DNA of 64,000 nucleotides from Glycocaulis sp. (GCA_022565665.1 JAIUMI010000001.1:434001-498000), one strand, 5' to 3'; positions 9,224 through 19,014 are shown, counted from the stretch's first letter. Translations and numbers: made by a program. Notes: generated by a model from the sequence alone, not told the origin.

Positions 9224-10663
9224 TCAGAACGGCCCGCCGGCTGCATCGGCAAACGCCGTGTGATCAGGCGCATGGCCTGCCCCGCCCGGAGCGTAAGACA
9301 GGGCGATAAAGCGCGGCTCTCCCTCTCCCGCCCGCATCACACGAAGGGCCACATCGCCCCGCGCCAGCAGAAGGCGGGTCATGGCCTCTCCGGCATCGCC
9401 AAGCACTGATGTGCCAACAGACAGCACACGGTCCCCCGGACGCAAGCCCGCCCGTGCGGCAGGGCTGCCGGGTACGATGTCCGTGATGGGCAGTCCCGCT
9501 GCCCCGTCTACGTCCGAAAGGGTGATGCCAAACCCGGCAGGGCGGTCCGCGCGATGTCCGAGGTCGCGCTGACGGTATGTTGTTGGCAGCTCGCGGCGCG
9601 CCTGCAGCACGGCGGAGAGTTGAATGCGGGCCTGACCGTCATGCACGCTGAGCGCAACCTCTTCGCCGGGCCGCGTCCCGAGCAGTGCGCGGGCGAGATC
9701 GCGCGGCACCGACAGGCGCGTCCTATCGACGCTCAGCAGTGCATCGCCAGGACGAAGGCCCGCCTGATCGGCCGGAGACCCCGGATCAACCGCCTCCACC
9801 AGAACGCCCTGCCCGTTCTCCCGGCCCAGCGCGCTGGCGAGCGGGCCATGCAGGGTGCGCACGCTCACACCGAGATAGCCGCGCTCCACCCTGCCATGAT
9901 GCAGCAAGGCCTCTGTTACCGCGCGCGCCGTCTGCGCGGGCACGGCAAGCGAAATCCCCACATTGAAGAAGGCTTCCTGCGGAATGGCGGTGTTGACCCC
10001 GATCACCCGGCCGGCTTCATCGATCAGCGGCCCGCCGGAATTGCCGGGGTTGAGCGCCGCATCATGCTGGAGATAGCTGACAGGATCGGACCCGTCATAC
10101 GCGCGGGCAAAGCCGCCCACCACTCCGGCGCTAACGGAGTGATGGAAGTCCAGCGGGGAACCGATCGCGAAGACGCGTTGACCGATATGCAAATGGCTCT
10201 CGTCACCCCACTCCATCACCGGCAGATCAACACCAACCCGCACCAAGGCGAGATCGGTCAGCGGATCACTGCCCACCAGCTCGCCGGATACACGCCGCCC
10301 GTCGGCCAGTCGCGCCTCGATACGCCGGGCATCGGCGATCACATGGTGATTGGTCAGCACATAACCGCCCGGCGCGACGGCGAAACCCGAACCGGAGCGC
10401 CATGACCAGCCTTCAGGCGCCGCCTGCCGGTTCGCATCCTCGTCAAATGCCTCCGGCCCTGCAGCGATCATCACCGGCGCGCTGGCCGCACGTTCTGCAT
10501 AGACCGTGACGACGGACGCCAGGGCGCGCTCTGCGGCGATGTGGGACGGCATCGCGGGCGCCTGGCGCGCGGCATGGCCTGGCGGCCAGCCCAGATGGCT
10601 CAGCGCCAGCAAAGTCAGGCTGATACCGGCCACAAGGCTGGGGCGCAAAGGAGTGATGCCCAT
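9224..10663 (-). CDS. HtrA/DegP-like serine protease with two PDZ domains
   Basis: This exported S1C protease of about 479 residues carries an N-terminal hydrophobic signal, a trypsin-like domain and two PDZ domains (about 270-350 and 375-455). The catalytic triad is visible: His107 (TNHHVI), Asp137 (TDLALV) and Ser209 in GNSGGP. HtrA proteins degrade or refold damaged envelope proteins. The ATG at 10663 follows GGGAG and gives a normal signal peptide; a frame-open ATG at 10717 lacks a ribosome site. Its stop overlaps the response-regulator frame, so the protease and regulator are co-translated. DegP genes are often linked to two-component systems in alphaproteobacteria; here the kinase is missing from the pair. 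Confidence 0.93.
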   Translation of the reverse strand: MGITPLRPSLVAGISLTLLALSHLGWPPGHAARQAPAMPSHIAAERALASVVTVYAERAASAPVMIAAGPEAFDEDANRQAAPEGWSWRSGSGFAVAPGGYVLTNHHVIADARRIEARLADGRRVSGELVGSDPLTDLALVRVGVDLPVMEWGDESHLHIGQRVFAIGSPLDFHHSVSAGVVGGFARAYDGSDPVSYLQHDAALNPGNSGGPLIDEAGRVIGVNTAIPQEAFFNVGISLAVPAQTARAVTEALLHHGRVERGYLGVSVRTLHGPLASALGRENGQGVLVEAVDPGSPADQAGLRPGDALLSVDRTRLSVPRDLARALLGTRPGEEVALSVHDGQARIQLSAVLQARRELPTTYRQRDLGHRADRPAGFGITLSDVDGAAGLPITDIVPGSPAARAGLRPGDRVLSVGTSVLGDAGEAMTRLLLARGDVALRVMRAGEGEPRFIALSYAPGGAGHAPDHTAFADAAGGPF

Positions 10664-10720
10664 GGATTCGGCTCCCGGTCTTCTGGCGCACACAATGCAA
10701 ATGCCTTGCGAACACATCTA

Positions 10721-10782
10721 CTGACAAGCCCTGTCAGGTTTGAGCACTTGCAGAGACCGCGCTTTCTGACAAATCCTGACAG
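10721..10782. promoter_or_regulatory. Two direct-repeat boxes in a divergent promoter (candidate response-regulator sites)
   Basis: Two 17-bp elements, CTGACAAGCCCTGTCAG (10721-10737) and CTGACAAATCCTGACAG (10766-10782), match at 14 of 17 positions. Each holds two CTGWCA half-sites spaced 10 bp apart, the geometry expected for a dimer of an OmpR-type regulator. They lie 58 and 103 bp before the HtrA start and 139-200 bp before the secreted protein at 10921. The link to the regulator encoded next door is inference. Confidence 0.6.
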
Positions 10783-10920
10783 AACTTGATTTCAACTTTT
10801 CTTGAGCTCTGGAGGCACGTAACGCTTGAGGCGCAACAGGGCGGGGACCGGCATCAGGATGGACCTGACCGCCGCTGGCCGCCCACAGACAAAACACTTG
10901 TTCACCAAGGAGTTGGAACA

Positions 10921-11598
10921 ATGAAAGCCTCTTCTTTGCTTGCAGCCACCGCGGCCATCGCCTTGTGCGGCGCCGCTATCGCCCTCGATGAGGAGGGCAC
11001 CAATATCGCCGAGGGTGAGCGCAGTGGTGAAACCACTGGCGTTGAACTGCTGGCGCTGTCCCACGAGCTTTACAGCTATGGCGTGGACGCACGCGATCCG
11101 CTGGCCGTGATCGTGGCCGCGCGTATCCGTCAGGGCATTGACGTGGAAGAGCGCGAATACGAACTCGCCGAGCAGGATGGCGAGGCTGAAGAGGCCGATA
11201 TCGAGTTCGCCTCAGCCGAAGACATGCTCGATGAAGCCCGCGTGCTGGCACGCGGCGACGAGACCCTGTCCTCGCTGATTGCGGAAACCGAAGCCCAGGC
11301 CGCCCGCGGCCGCGTGGGCGGTCCGGGCCGGGCCAGCGGCTGGGTCAGTGCCCGTGGCACCACCAGCTACAACATCTCCTTTCGTGGCGGTGAACGCGCA
11401 GCGGTGTGGGCCAACGGGCCGGGCCGTACCGATCTGGACATGTATGTCTATGACCAGAATGGCAATCTGATCTGCCGGCATATCGACTACACCGACCGGA
11501 TGTCCTGCTTCTGGACGCCGCGCTGGACCGGCAATTTCCGCGTGGAGATCCGCAATCTCGGCAATGTGGGCGTCAGCTTCAACATGGTCACCAACTGA
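10921..11598 (+). CDS. Small secreted protein with C-terminal pre-peptidase-like beta domain
   Basis: The 225-residue product starts at an ATG preceded by AAGGAG and has a Sec signal peptide (cleavage near residue 21). A helical, very acidic middle (about 22-130) precedes a beta-rich C-terminal domain (about 140-225) with two cysteines (LIC and MSCFW) and the ending VTN. The last ~70 residues resemble bacterial pre-peptidase C-terminal domains found on secreted proteases. The same fold and residues (Cys...Cys-x-W-x-P-x-W-T, ending TN) recur in the lipoprotein at 24013-24600, so the two are paralogues at the two ends of the cluster. Function is unknown. It could be a substrate, inhibitor or targeting partner of the proteases. 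Confidence 0.85.
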   Translation: MKASSLLAATAAIALCGAAIALDEEGTNIAEGERSGETTGVELLALSHELYSYGVDARDPLAVIVAARIRQGIDVEEREYELAEQDGEAEEADIEFASAEDMLDEARVLARGDETLSSLIAETEAQAARGRVGGPGRASGWVSARGTTSYNISFRGGERAAVWANGPGRTDLDMYVYDQNGNLICRHIDYTDRMSCFWTPRWTGNFRVEIRNLGNVGVSFNMVTN

Positions 11599-11635
11599 CC
11601 GGATACCGCTTCCGGAGGCTCCCGCCGGAAACCGG

Positions 11636-11683
11636 CTGGCGGGCGGTGTGAGGGTGTCGGGCCCTGTTCGCACTGCCCGCCAG
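11636..11683 (+). other. Hairpin between secreted protein and caspase genes
   Basis: A 13-bp stem with one mismatch (11636-11648 with 11671-11683) and a 22-base loop lies in the 121-bp gap. No T run follows, so it is not a classical terminator. It may partly separate expression of the small secreted protein from the protease operon, or stabilise the mRNA end. Confidence 0.45.
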
Positions 11684-11719
11684 AAGGGAGCACCGGAACT
11701 GAAACGGGGAGGATGAGGA

Positions 11720-14056
11720 ATGATCAGGACGCACACCCTGCTGGCGGCAATGACCGGCCTTTTCCTTCTGATCACCGCCCCGCTTTACGCCAGCACGCCC
11801 CAGCGCCACGCCCTGCTGATCGGGGCGTCGGGCTATGACGAGGAACGCATCGGGCCCGGCGTGGAACTGTTCGGACCGCGCAATGATGTCGCGCTGATGA
11901 TCCGCGCGCTGCGCGCCTATGACGTGCCGGACGCCAACATGCACGTGCTCGCCGACGGGCTGGACCAGACCGGCATTGACTTTGCCGCCCATGGCGAGCC
12001 AGTGCGCGAGGAGATCATGGCTGCTTTTACGCTAATGCTGGAGCGGGTGCAGCCTGGCGACGAGATTCTTGTCTATTTCTCCGGCCACGGTTCTCGCCAG
12101 CCCCAGCCCGAAGACGCGCCCATCCCCGAAGCCAACGGGTTTGACGAAATTTTCCTCCCCCTGGATATCGGCGCCTGGGAAGGGGCGCATGGCGACCGGC
12201 AGGCAGGCGTAAGGAATGCCGTTATCGACGACGAGATCGGCGAGTTCCTCGACGCGCTGAGAGAGCGCAACGTGTTCGTCCGGCTGGTGGTGGATACCTG
12301 CCACTCCGGCGGTGCCAACCGGGGGGCGGGGCCGGGCGGCGAGTTCCGCACCCGCGCTGTCACCGAAGACATGCTGGGCATACCGCCCGAGGAGTTGCTG
12401 GCCGCTGAACGGCGGGCGCGTACGACACGCTCTGGCAATGCCGTCACCCGGCCGGAAGCTTCCATTCCCGTCGGCGGCGAAGGCGGCTTTGTCGCCTTTT
12501 ACGCCGCCCATTCCGGCCAGCTCGCGCTGGAAGGGCTGATGCCGATGATCGGCTCGCCGGACGCACGTAAAAATCTCGGCGTGATGACCTTTCACATCGC
12601 CAACGGCCTGATGCAGGGCGGTGTCGCGACCTATCGCGAACTCGCCTACCGGGTGCTATCGGGCTATAATGACTGGGGCAGCCGCGCTCCCGCCCCCCTG
12701 TTCGAAGGCGATCTTGATCGCACCCTTCTGGGGCAGGAAGGCTCTATCCGCACCCCCTACTGGCAGGCCCGCCACCTGGCCCGCGATACCGCAGAGATCG
12801 AGGCAGGCGCGCTTGACGGTATCGGCGAGGGCGCGGTGTTCGAAATCGTCGTGCGTGATCCGGACACACAAGGCCCCCACCCCTCCTTCCCCGGCCCCTA
12901 TTATGTGGAGGCCATCGAGGTCGGCCAGACCGGCACACGCGCGGTGCTGACCGGCTTTGAAGGGCACGAGGCGGCCCGCGCCCTGCCCGGCCGCACCGCC
13001 TTCATGACAGCGCGGTTGGTTGATCCTGGCGTGCGCTTCACCCTGAGTGTTGCGGTGGAAAGTGCACCGGATGCACCGAGTGCGCAGGAGCAGGCCGCCA
13101 TGACGGCGCTGACCCGGCTGGCGGGTGCCAATCCCGACACGCTGATGGCTCCGCTGGAATTCCGCCCCGCGAGCCAGCCCGCCGATGTGCGCATCCGCGT
13201 GCAGGACGAGGCGATATGGCTGTTACGGGGCGAGCCGGACATCGTCGCCACGGGGCGCGACCGTTCCGCCCGCATCCCGCTGGAACCCGGCACCGGGCCG
13301 GATGCGCTGATGAGCATGATCGAGGCCGAGCTGCAAAAGCTCGCGCGGGTACGCAACCTTCTCAATGCCGCGAGCGCGCTGCAGGGCTCCGCCGGGCTGT
13401 CCAGCCTGCACTATGAGGCCTTTGTCTGGCGGGCCACGCCGCCGCGCCTGTCTGACAATGCGCGCGCGCCCGATGACTGGGCCTGCTCGCTGCCGAGCCC
13501 GGACGCCATCCCTGACGGCGCGGTGGCGTTCAGCGAACTCGGGGCCAGCGATCTGGACGCGCTCGACCTTTATCACTGCGACATCGTCTATGTGCGCCTG
13601 ACCAATACCGGGGACCGGCCCATTGACGTGACCCCGCTCTATATCGACAGCCAGGCGGGCGTCTATCGCCTGCCCTTCCTCGGCCCTGCCACCACGACAC
13701 GGATCGAGCCGGGCGAAACGCCGCGCATCGTCTGGGCGGGTCTGCGCACGTTTGACTGGACAACGGGCCAGCCTGCGAGTTCGGGGCTTGAGCGTCTGGT
13801 CCTCTTGGCCGTGGAGCGTGAACGCGGCGCAGCGGTGCCGCTCGACTTCTCCTTCCTCACCCAGACCAGCCTGACGCGCTCTGGCGATACCCGCGTCGAT
13901 GCCGCCCAGCAATCCGCCCTCGGCCAGCTCATGGGCATGGCCGCCTTTGGCGGGTCGGCAACCCGCAGCGCCCGCTCCCGCCCCGCACTCGACGCACAGG
14001 CGGGTACGATCCTCTTCCAGTGGCGGCTTGTCCCGCCGGGCGAGCCGGGGAGCTGA
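11720..14056 (+). CDS. Exported caspase-like (peptidase C14) protease
   Basis: The 778-residue protein has a Sec signal peptide (cleavage near YAS, residue 25), a caspase-type domain (about 28-320) with the catalytic dyad His123 (YFSGHGS) and Cys194 (DTCHSGG), and two beta-rich C-terminal regions of no assigned family (about 370-520 and 590-770). GGGGAGG lies before the ATG. Metacaspase-type enzymes cleave after basic residues; most bacterial ones are cytoplasmic or fused to sensors, so an exported form is noteworthy. It is the first gene of a tight run (4-bp gap, 4-bp overlap, 4-bp gap) with two TPR proteins and a CHAT protease, which implies a joint function in the periplasm. Substrates are unknown. 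Confidence 0.92.
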   Translation: MIRTHTLLAAMTGLFLLITAPLYASTPQRHALLIGASGYDEERIGPGVELFGPRNDVALMIRALRAYDVPDANMHVLADGLDQTGIDFAAHGEPVREEIMAAFTLMLERVQPGDEILVYFSGHGSRQPQPEDAPIPEANGFDEIFLPLDIGAWEGAHGDRQAGVRNAVIDDEIGEFLDALRERNVFVRLVVDTCHSGGANRGAGPGGEFRTRAVTEDMLGIPPEELLAAERRARTTRSGNAVTRPEASIPVGGEGGFVAFYAAHSGQLALEGLMPMIGSPDARKNLGVMTFHIANGLMQGGVATYRELAYRVLSGYNDWGSRAPAPLFEGDLDRTLLGQEGSIRTPYWQARHLARDTAEIEAGALDGIGEGAVFEIVVRDPDTQGPHPSFPGPYYVEAIEVGQTGTRAVLTGFEGHEAARALPGRTAFMTARLVDPGVRFTLSVAVESAPDAPSAQEQAAMTALTRLAGANPDTLMAPLEFRPASQPADVRIRVQDEAIWLLRGEPDIVATGRDRSARIPLEPGTGPDALMSMIEAELQKLARVRNLLNAASALQGSAGLSSLHYEAFVWRATPPRLSDNARAPDDWACSLPSPDAIPDGAVAFSELGASDLDALDLYHCDIVYVRLTNTGDRPIDVTPLYIDSQAGVYRLPFLGPATTTRIEPGETPRIVWAGLRTFDWTTGQPASSGLERLVLLAVERERGAAVPLDFSFLTQTSLTRSGDTRVDAAQQSALGQLMGMAAFGGSATRSARSRPALDAQAGTILFQWRLVPPGEPGS

Positions 14057-14060
14057 GACC

Positions 14061-15227
14061 ATGTGGACCGCCCTGCTTTTTGCCAGCGCACTGGCCGCCC
14101 AGTCGCCCGGACCCTATTCCAGTCTGCACGGCGACGCCGCCACGGCCTGCACACAGGCAGAAGGCGAGATGGCAGCTGGCCGCTTCAAGCAAGCCGCCGC
14201 CCTGTTCCAGACCTGCGAACGGGGTGCTCGCACCGGATTGAACCTGGAGCGGGGAGAGCAATGGGCCCTGCAGGCCCATATCAACCGCCGGATGGCAGCC
14301 GCGCGCGAGGCCGATGGTGACACCGATGGCGCGCGCAATGCCGTCTACATCGCCGAACGCTACGAGCAGCTGGCCCGGCAGATCCCGGATCATGCGCGCG
14401 ATACGCAGATCCGCGCCATGTTTGATGAAGGCCGCTACGCTGAAGCCGAAGCCATCGCGCTCACCCTCCTCGCCGAGGCTGAAGCCGGAGAGAGCACGTT
14501 CAGCACGCACAGCCGCCTGCACGGGCTGGCGCGCACGCTATTGCCGCAAGGGCGCGCCCAAGAAGCCATTCCACTTCTGGAACGTGCCGTCGATGCGGCC
14601 AGAACCAGCGGCGAACGCGGTGAACCCTTTGTCTACCTGAATGACCTAGCCGAAGCGTATTTCGACACGGGCCGCTTCACCCACAGCGCGGCCATACTTC
14701 GCGGTCTCTATGAGGGCTCCGACGGCTCGGCGCGGGAGACCTATGGCAATAATCTCGCCCGAGCGCTCGACGGGGCAGGCCTGCACGATGAGGCGGAAAT
14801 CCTGCTGCGCAGTGCGGTGACCGATGCCAGGGCCAGCGATGGCCGCATGGGCTCCAACCCCCACAGGCTGGCACGTGTCCTGTTCAACCTCGCGCGCAAT
14901 CTGCAGGCGCAGGGACGCCATGACGAAGCCGCCAGCCTGTTTGCCGAGTCCGCCGCCCTCACCGTGCAAAGGCGTCCGGCGGGCCATACCGACATCATTG
15001 CGGCCCACACCTGGCTGACAGGCCACACGCTTACCCGCACCGGCGATGCGCAGGCTGCGCTGAACGGTGCGCGCATATTGAGCGCCAATCTCGACCGCTA
15101 TCTCGCCTCGGGCGGAGAGGGAGAGGAGCGCCAGCGGGCGATCCAGAATGCCGGAGAGCCGCAAGCCCTCTTCACCCTGCACGTGGAAGCCGCCTGGGCC
15201 GCTGCCAATCCTGGAGACAGACCATGA
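14061..15227 (+). CDS. Exported TPR protein (first of two)
   Basis: The 388-residue product begins four bases after the caspase stop. It has a short signal-like N-terminus (WTALLFASALAAQ) and is otherwise almost entirely helical, with degenerate tetratricopeptide repeats across about 35-360 (for example AEAYFDTGRF and NLARNLQAQGRHDEAASLF). TPR arrays bind other proteins. It carries no enzyme motif and is likely an adaptor or substrate-recognition subunit for the caspase or CHAT protease. Its stop overlaps the next start (ATGA), a sign of coupled translation. The C-terminal segment LHVEAAWAAANP recurs almost unchanged in the next protein, so the two TPR proteins are related. Confidence 0.85.
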   Translation: MWTALLFASALAAQSPGPYSSLHGDAATACTQAEGEMAAGRFKQAAALFQTCERGARTGLNLERGEQWALQAHINRRMAAAREADGDTDGARNAVYIAERYEQLARQIPDHARDTQIRAMFDEGRYAEAEAIALTLLAEAEAGESTFSTHSRLHGLARTLLPQGRAQEAIPLLERAVDAARTSGERGEPFVYLNDLAEAYFDTGRFTHSAAILRGLYEGSDGSARETYGNNLARALDGAGLHDEAEILLRSAVTDARASDGRMGSNPHRLARVLFNLARNLQAQGRHDEAASLFAESAALTVQRRPAGHTDIIAAHTWLTGHTLTRTGDAQAALNGARILSANLDRYLASGGEGEERQRAIQNAGEPQALFTLHVEAAWAAANPGDRP

Positions 15228-17233
15228 CCGAACGTATTGCGCCACGCGCCATCCGGCTTCTCGCCTCGGCCTGCCTCACCCTCTGCGTCCTCCCGGCGAT
15301 TAACGCCAATGCGGCGGGACTGCACGCATCAGGCGTCCAGCAGGCCGGTATCCCGCCACAGGACCTCGCCGCCATCGAACGCCACAATGCGGCTGCCGAG
15401 ACCGCCTTCCGCCAGAGCGATTTCCGCACCGCCACGCGCGAATTCGAGGCCGCCTTCCTGATCTATCACCGCCATCTTGGCCTGCAGCATCCGCTATCGG
15501 CCGTAGCCGGTGCAAACATGGGCATGGCCATGCTGGGGCAGGGCCGGTTTGCCGAAGCGCTTCAAGTGCTGGAAATCGCGGATGAAATCCTCGCCGACGT
15601 GGATCCGCAGAATGCCCGGCGCCCCGGTATACAGCGCGCCATGGAGATGGCCCGCTCCCGGCAAGATCCTGGTGCGCCCGCAGGCGCGCAGCCAGCGCCG
15701 CAACCGCAACAACGGCCTGCACCCGGCCCGGCTCCGCAGCCGATCGCCTATGACAGTCCCGACGCGCTCAATAATGAGGCCGCGCGCGCCTATCAGGCCG
15801 GGGATTATGCCCGCGCCGAGACGGGCTTCCTGCAAGTGCTCGCGGCCCATGAGAGAGCGGGCTCGGGCAATAGCGAGGCGGCAGGCGTCGCCTGGGTCAA
15901 TCTTGGCGAGGTCTACAGCCAGACGCAGAGGCTCGGCGAAGCGGAGAACGCGCTCGCACGCGCCCGCGCCATCTTCACCGCCCTTGCTCCCGACCACCGC
16001 TATCTGGCGGTGGTGAGCAATAATCTCGCTTCCGTACAGAACCGTCAGGGCGGGCCTGCCGCCGCACTGGCGGGCTATGAAGCCGCTCTTGCCAGCATGC
16101 GCGCGACCTTCGGGGCAGACCATCCCAACACAGCCGCCGCCATGGGCAATGTGGCCGGGGCCTATCTGGCGCTGGGGCGGGTCCACGAGGCCCGGCCGTT
16201 TCTGGAGCAGGCTCGCGCCATCGAGACCGCCCACCACGGCGCAGGCTCGGCGGAGGGCTTTGATACGCTAAGCGGGCTGGGACAGGCCTATCTTGATCTC
16301 GGGCTTTATGGCGAGGCGATCCGGCTTCAGGAGGAGGCGATTGCCGCCTTTACCCGCGCCGAAGACGCCAATCCCCGGCATCTGGCTGTGCTGCGCACCC
16401 GTCTTGGCCGCGCCCAGCAGCAGGCCGGACTATCGGCGCTGGCGGAACGCACCCTCACCAGAGCGCTTGCCGAAGCTGAAACCGCATTCGGCCCCGGCAG
16501 GCTGGAGACCGTCGCCGCGCTAAGCGCTCTGGCATCCGCGATTTTCGATCAGGGCCGGTTCGGCGATGCGGCCCACCTGCAACGCCGCGCGCTGACCGAA
16601 GCCGAGAGCCTGACCGGCCCCAACGCCGCCAGCACGCTCGGTGCGATGCAGAGCAATCTGGCTGGCACCTTGCGCATGCTGGGCGAGCTGGACGAATCTG
16701 AGCGCCTTTATCGCGCGGCCCTCGCGGATGCGCGCACCCGGCCCGGCACGGTGGAGCTTGCCACCAGCCTTGAAAACCTTGCCGGACTGCGCCGCCTGCG
16801 CGGTGATCTGGATGAAGCCGCGCGCCTGCAGGTCGAGGCGCTGACGCTCTATCGCGACACGCTGGGCGAGACCCATCCCCAGACCCAGCGCGCCCGCGCC
16901 AATGCCGGCACCACGCTGGGCCTTGCCGGTGATCATGCCGGCGCGGAAGGGCTGATGCGCGGCGGGCTGGAAGGGATGGAGGGCCGTGTGCCCGAGACCC
17001 ATCGCGCCCTGCTGATCGCGCACTCCAATCTCGGCTGGCTCTATCTGCGCCACATGAACCGCAGCGCGGACGCGTTGAGGCTTTACCGCACCGTATCCGC
17101 CTCCCTCATCGCCACCGCCCGCGTTGAAGGCGAAGCCAGCGAAACGGCGGAAGCCGGTCTTCTGCGCCGCCGTAACGATCTCTTCCAGCTCCATGTCGAT
17201 GCGGCGTGGAGCGTGGCCAACCCGAACGGATAG
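15224..17233 (+). CDS. Exported TPR protein (second of two)
   Basis: The 669-residue protein has a Sec signal peptide (cleavage about residue 30, NANA|A), a proline/glutamine-rich linker at about 145-175, and a long array of kinesin-light-chain-type TPRs from about 180 to 630 (units such as NLGEVYSQTQRLGEAENAL and NLAGTLRMLGELDESERLY). It ends with the LHVDAAWSVANP tail shared with the preceding TPR protein. No catalytic motif is present. Genome order (caspase, TPR, TPR, CHAT) suggests that the helical scaffolds which are fused to the CHAT domain in the gene at 21078 are here supplied as separate chains. Confidence 0.88.
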   Translation: MTERIAPRAIRLLASACLTLCVLPAINANAAGLHASGVQQAGIPPQDLAAIERHNAAAETAFRQSDFRTATREFEAAFLIYHRHLGLQHPLSAVAGANMGMAMLGQGRFAEALQVLEIADEILADVDPQNARRPGIQRAMEMARSRQDPGAPAGAQPAPQPQQRPAPGPAPQPIAYDSPDALNNEAARAYQAGDYARAETGFLQVLAAHERAGSGNSEAAGVAWVNLGEVYSQTQRLGEAENALARARAIFTALAPDHRYLAVVSNNLASVQNRQGGPAAALAGYEAALASMRATFGADHPNTAAAMGNVAGAYLALGRVHEARPFLEQARAIETAHHGAGSAEGFDTLSGLGQAYLDLGLYGEAIRLQEEAIAAFTRAEDANPRHLAVLRTRLGRAQQQAGLSALAERTLTRALAEAETAFGPGRLETVAALSALASAIFDQGRFGDAAHLQRRALTEAESLTGPNAASTLGAMQSNLAGTLRMLGELDESERLYRAALADARTRPGTVELATSLENLAGLRRLRGDLDEAARLQVEALTLYRDTLGETHPQTQRARANAGTTLGLAGDHAGAEGLMRGGLEGMEGRVPETHRALLIAHSNLGWLYLRHMNRSADALRLYRTVSASLIATARVEGEASETAEAGLLRRRNDLFQLHVDAAWSVANPNG

Positions 17234-17237
17234 ACCC

Positions 17238-19001
17238 ATGCTGAGGAATTCACCCGTCCGCCTTGCCCGCGCCCTTCTGGCCTCCGCCGCCCTTGCCGGC
17301 TGCGCACTGTCAGGCGCTGCCGCCGCACAAGGTTCCACCGCCTGTGCCGATGGCGCGATGAGCTATGAGTGCCTGCGCGCGGAAGGGTACTGGGCTGCCC
17401 AATGGGCCATCCAGACCTCCGCCACCGAGGCCCTGTCACAGGTGGGGGCACGCTTTGCCTCCGGCGATGATGCGCTGGGCCTCATGGTTGCCGAACGCCG
17501 CCGGGCCAGCGATCAGCGCGCCGCAGCCGAGCGCAGCCTTTATGAGGCTCTCGCCCTGCCGGATGCGGCGTCACGGGAAGCGGCCACCGCCACCGCTCGT
17601 ACTGCGCTGGACGCGGCAACCACCCGGCTCAGCGAGATCGATGCCTCGCTGGCGCGCGACTTTCCCGAATATGTGGAACTGACGAGCCCCTCCCCCCTCA
17701 CCGTGGAAGGCACGCAAGCGCTGCTGGGCGCGGACGAGGCGCTGCTGCTGATCCTCGCCGGTGAGCGCGCGAGCTTCGTCTTCGTCATCGACCAGGACGG
17801 CATTGACTGGGCGCGTATCGAGGTGACCTCGGCCGAGCTCGCTGAAGCGGTGAACGTGCTGCGCGCCGGGCTCGATCTCGATCATGGGCGGGGACCGTGG
17901 AATGCGGTGTCGGTGCAGACCGCTTCTGCGGCGGCCAGCCTGCCGGTCTTTGACCGGGCCGGCGCCTACCGGCTCTATCAGCAATTGCTGGCCCCTGTGG
18001 AGGCCCGGCTGGAGGGCAAGACCCATGTCTATGCCGTGCCGTCCGGCGCGCTTTCCAGCCTGCCTCTGGGCCTGCTGGTGACAGAGCCGCCGCAGGGGGT
18101 GGATAATGATATTGAGGCCCTGCGCTCCACATCCTGGCTGGCACGCCGCTTTGCGATGACGGTGCTGCCCTCGCCTGCTTCGCTGCGCTCTGTCACGCGT
18201 TTCGGCGCGAGCCGCGCCAGCGAGCCTTTCCTGGGCGTGGGTGATCCGTGTATCGGGGTGCGCGCAGGCGCGGGCTGTGAGCGCGCGGCGAGGCCCGGCG
18301 GATCGGCGCACAGGGGCGGCGCCACGCGCGGCGTGTTCGGGGCCGATGTAACGCGCGAGGGCGTGTTCCTGGCCGATGTGGAGGCGGTACGCGCGCTTTC
18401 TGCCCTGCCCAATACGCGCCCCGAACTCGTGGCACTCGCCGAAGCCTTCGGTGCACGCGCCGACCGGGATCTCTTGCTGGGCGATGCGGCGACCGAGATG
18501 CAATTGCGCACGATGAGCGATCTTGCCAACCGCCGGGTGATCACATTTGCCACCCATGGCCTGATTGCGGACGAGCTGCCCGGCCTTACCGAGCCCGCGC
18601 TCGTTCTCACCCCGCCCGCCGAGGCCAGCGATATAGATGACGGGCTTCTCACGGCGTCTGAAATCGCGCGCGACCTGACGCTTGACGCTGACTGGGTGAT
18701 ATTGTCGGCCTGCAACACGGCCGCGCCGGGCGGGGCGGGCGCGGAAAGCCTGTCGGGCCTCGCCAGCGCCTTCTTCTACGCCGGGGCGCGGGCGCTCCTG
18801 GTATCGCACTGGGTGGTCGATGATGCGGCGGCGCGGCGCCTCACGACCGGCACGCTCAGCGCGATGAATGCCAACCCGTCCGCAGGCCGGGCCGAAGCCC
18901 TGCGCCATTCCATGCTCTCGATGATGGATGATCCGGAGTTTGCCCACCCGGCCATGTGGGCCCCCTTCGTGCTGGTCGGCCAGAACCGCTTGGCGGAGTA
19001 G
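17238..19001 (+). CDS. CHAT-domain protease, probable lipoprotein
   Basis: The 587-residue product has an N-terminal export signal with a lipobox (LAGC, Cys22), a helical region (about 50-150), and a C-terminal CHAT domain (about 260-585). The catalytic pair His440 (FATHG) and Cys492 (LSACNT) is intact, with the usual LLVSHW strand after it. CHAT proteases are caspase-superfamily (clan CD) cysteine peptidases normally fused to TPRs. Here the TPRs are in the two genes upstream, 4 bp and less away. A cut by signal peptidase I after AAAQ is the alternative to lipidation. It is the last gene of the operon and is followed by an inverted-repeat element. Confidence 0.92.
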   Translation: MLRNSPVRLARALLASAALAGCALSGAAAAQGSTACADGAMSYECLRAEGYWAAQWAIQTSATEALSQVGARFASGDDALGLMVAERRRASDQRAAAERSLYEALALPDAASREAATATARTALDAATTRLSEIDASLARDFPEYVELTSPSPLTVEGTQALLGADEALLLILAGERASFVFVIDQDGIDWARIEVTSAELAEAVNVLRAGLDLDHGRGPWNAVSVQTASAAASLPVFDRAGAYRLYQQLLAPVEARLEGKTHVYAVPSGALSSLPLGLLVTEPPQGVDNDIEALRSTSWLARRFAMTVLPSPASLRSVTRFGASRASEPFLGVGDPCIGVRAGAGCERAARPGGSAHRGGATRGVFGADVTREGVFLADVEAVRALSALPNTRPELVALAEAFGARADRDLLLGDAATEMQLRTMSDLANRRVITFATHGLIADELPGLTEPALVLTPPAEASDIDDGLLTASEIARDLTLDADWVILSACNTAAPGGAGAESLSGLASAFFYAGARALLVSHWVVDDAAARRLTTGTLSAMNANPSAGRAEALRHSMLSMMDDPEFAHPAMWAPFVLVGQNRLAE

Positions 19002-19014
19002 AGGGGTGATTTCT

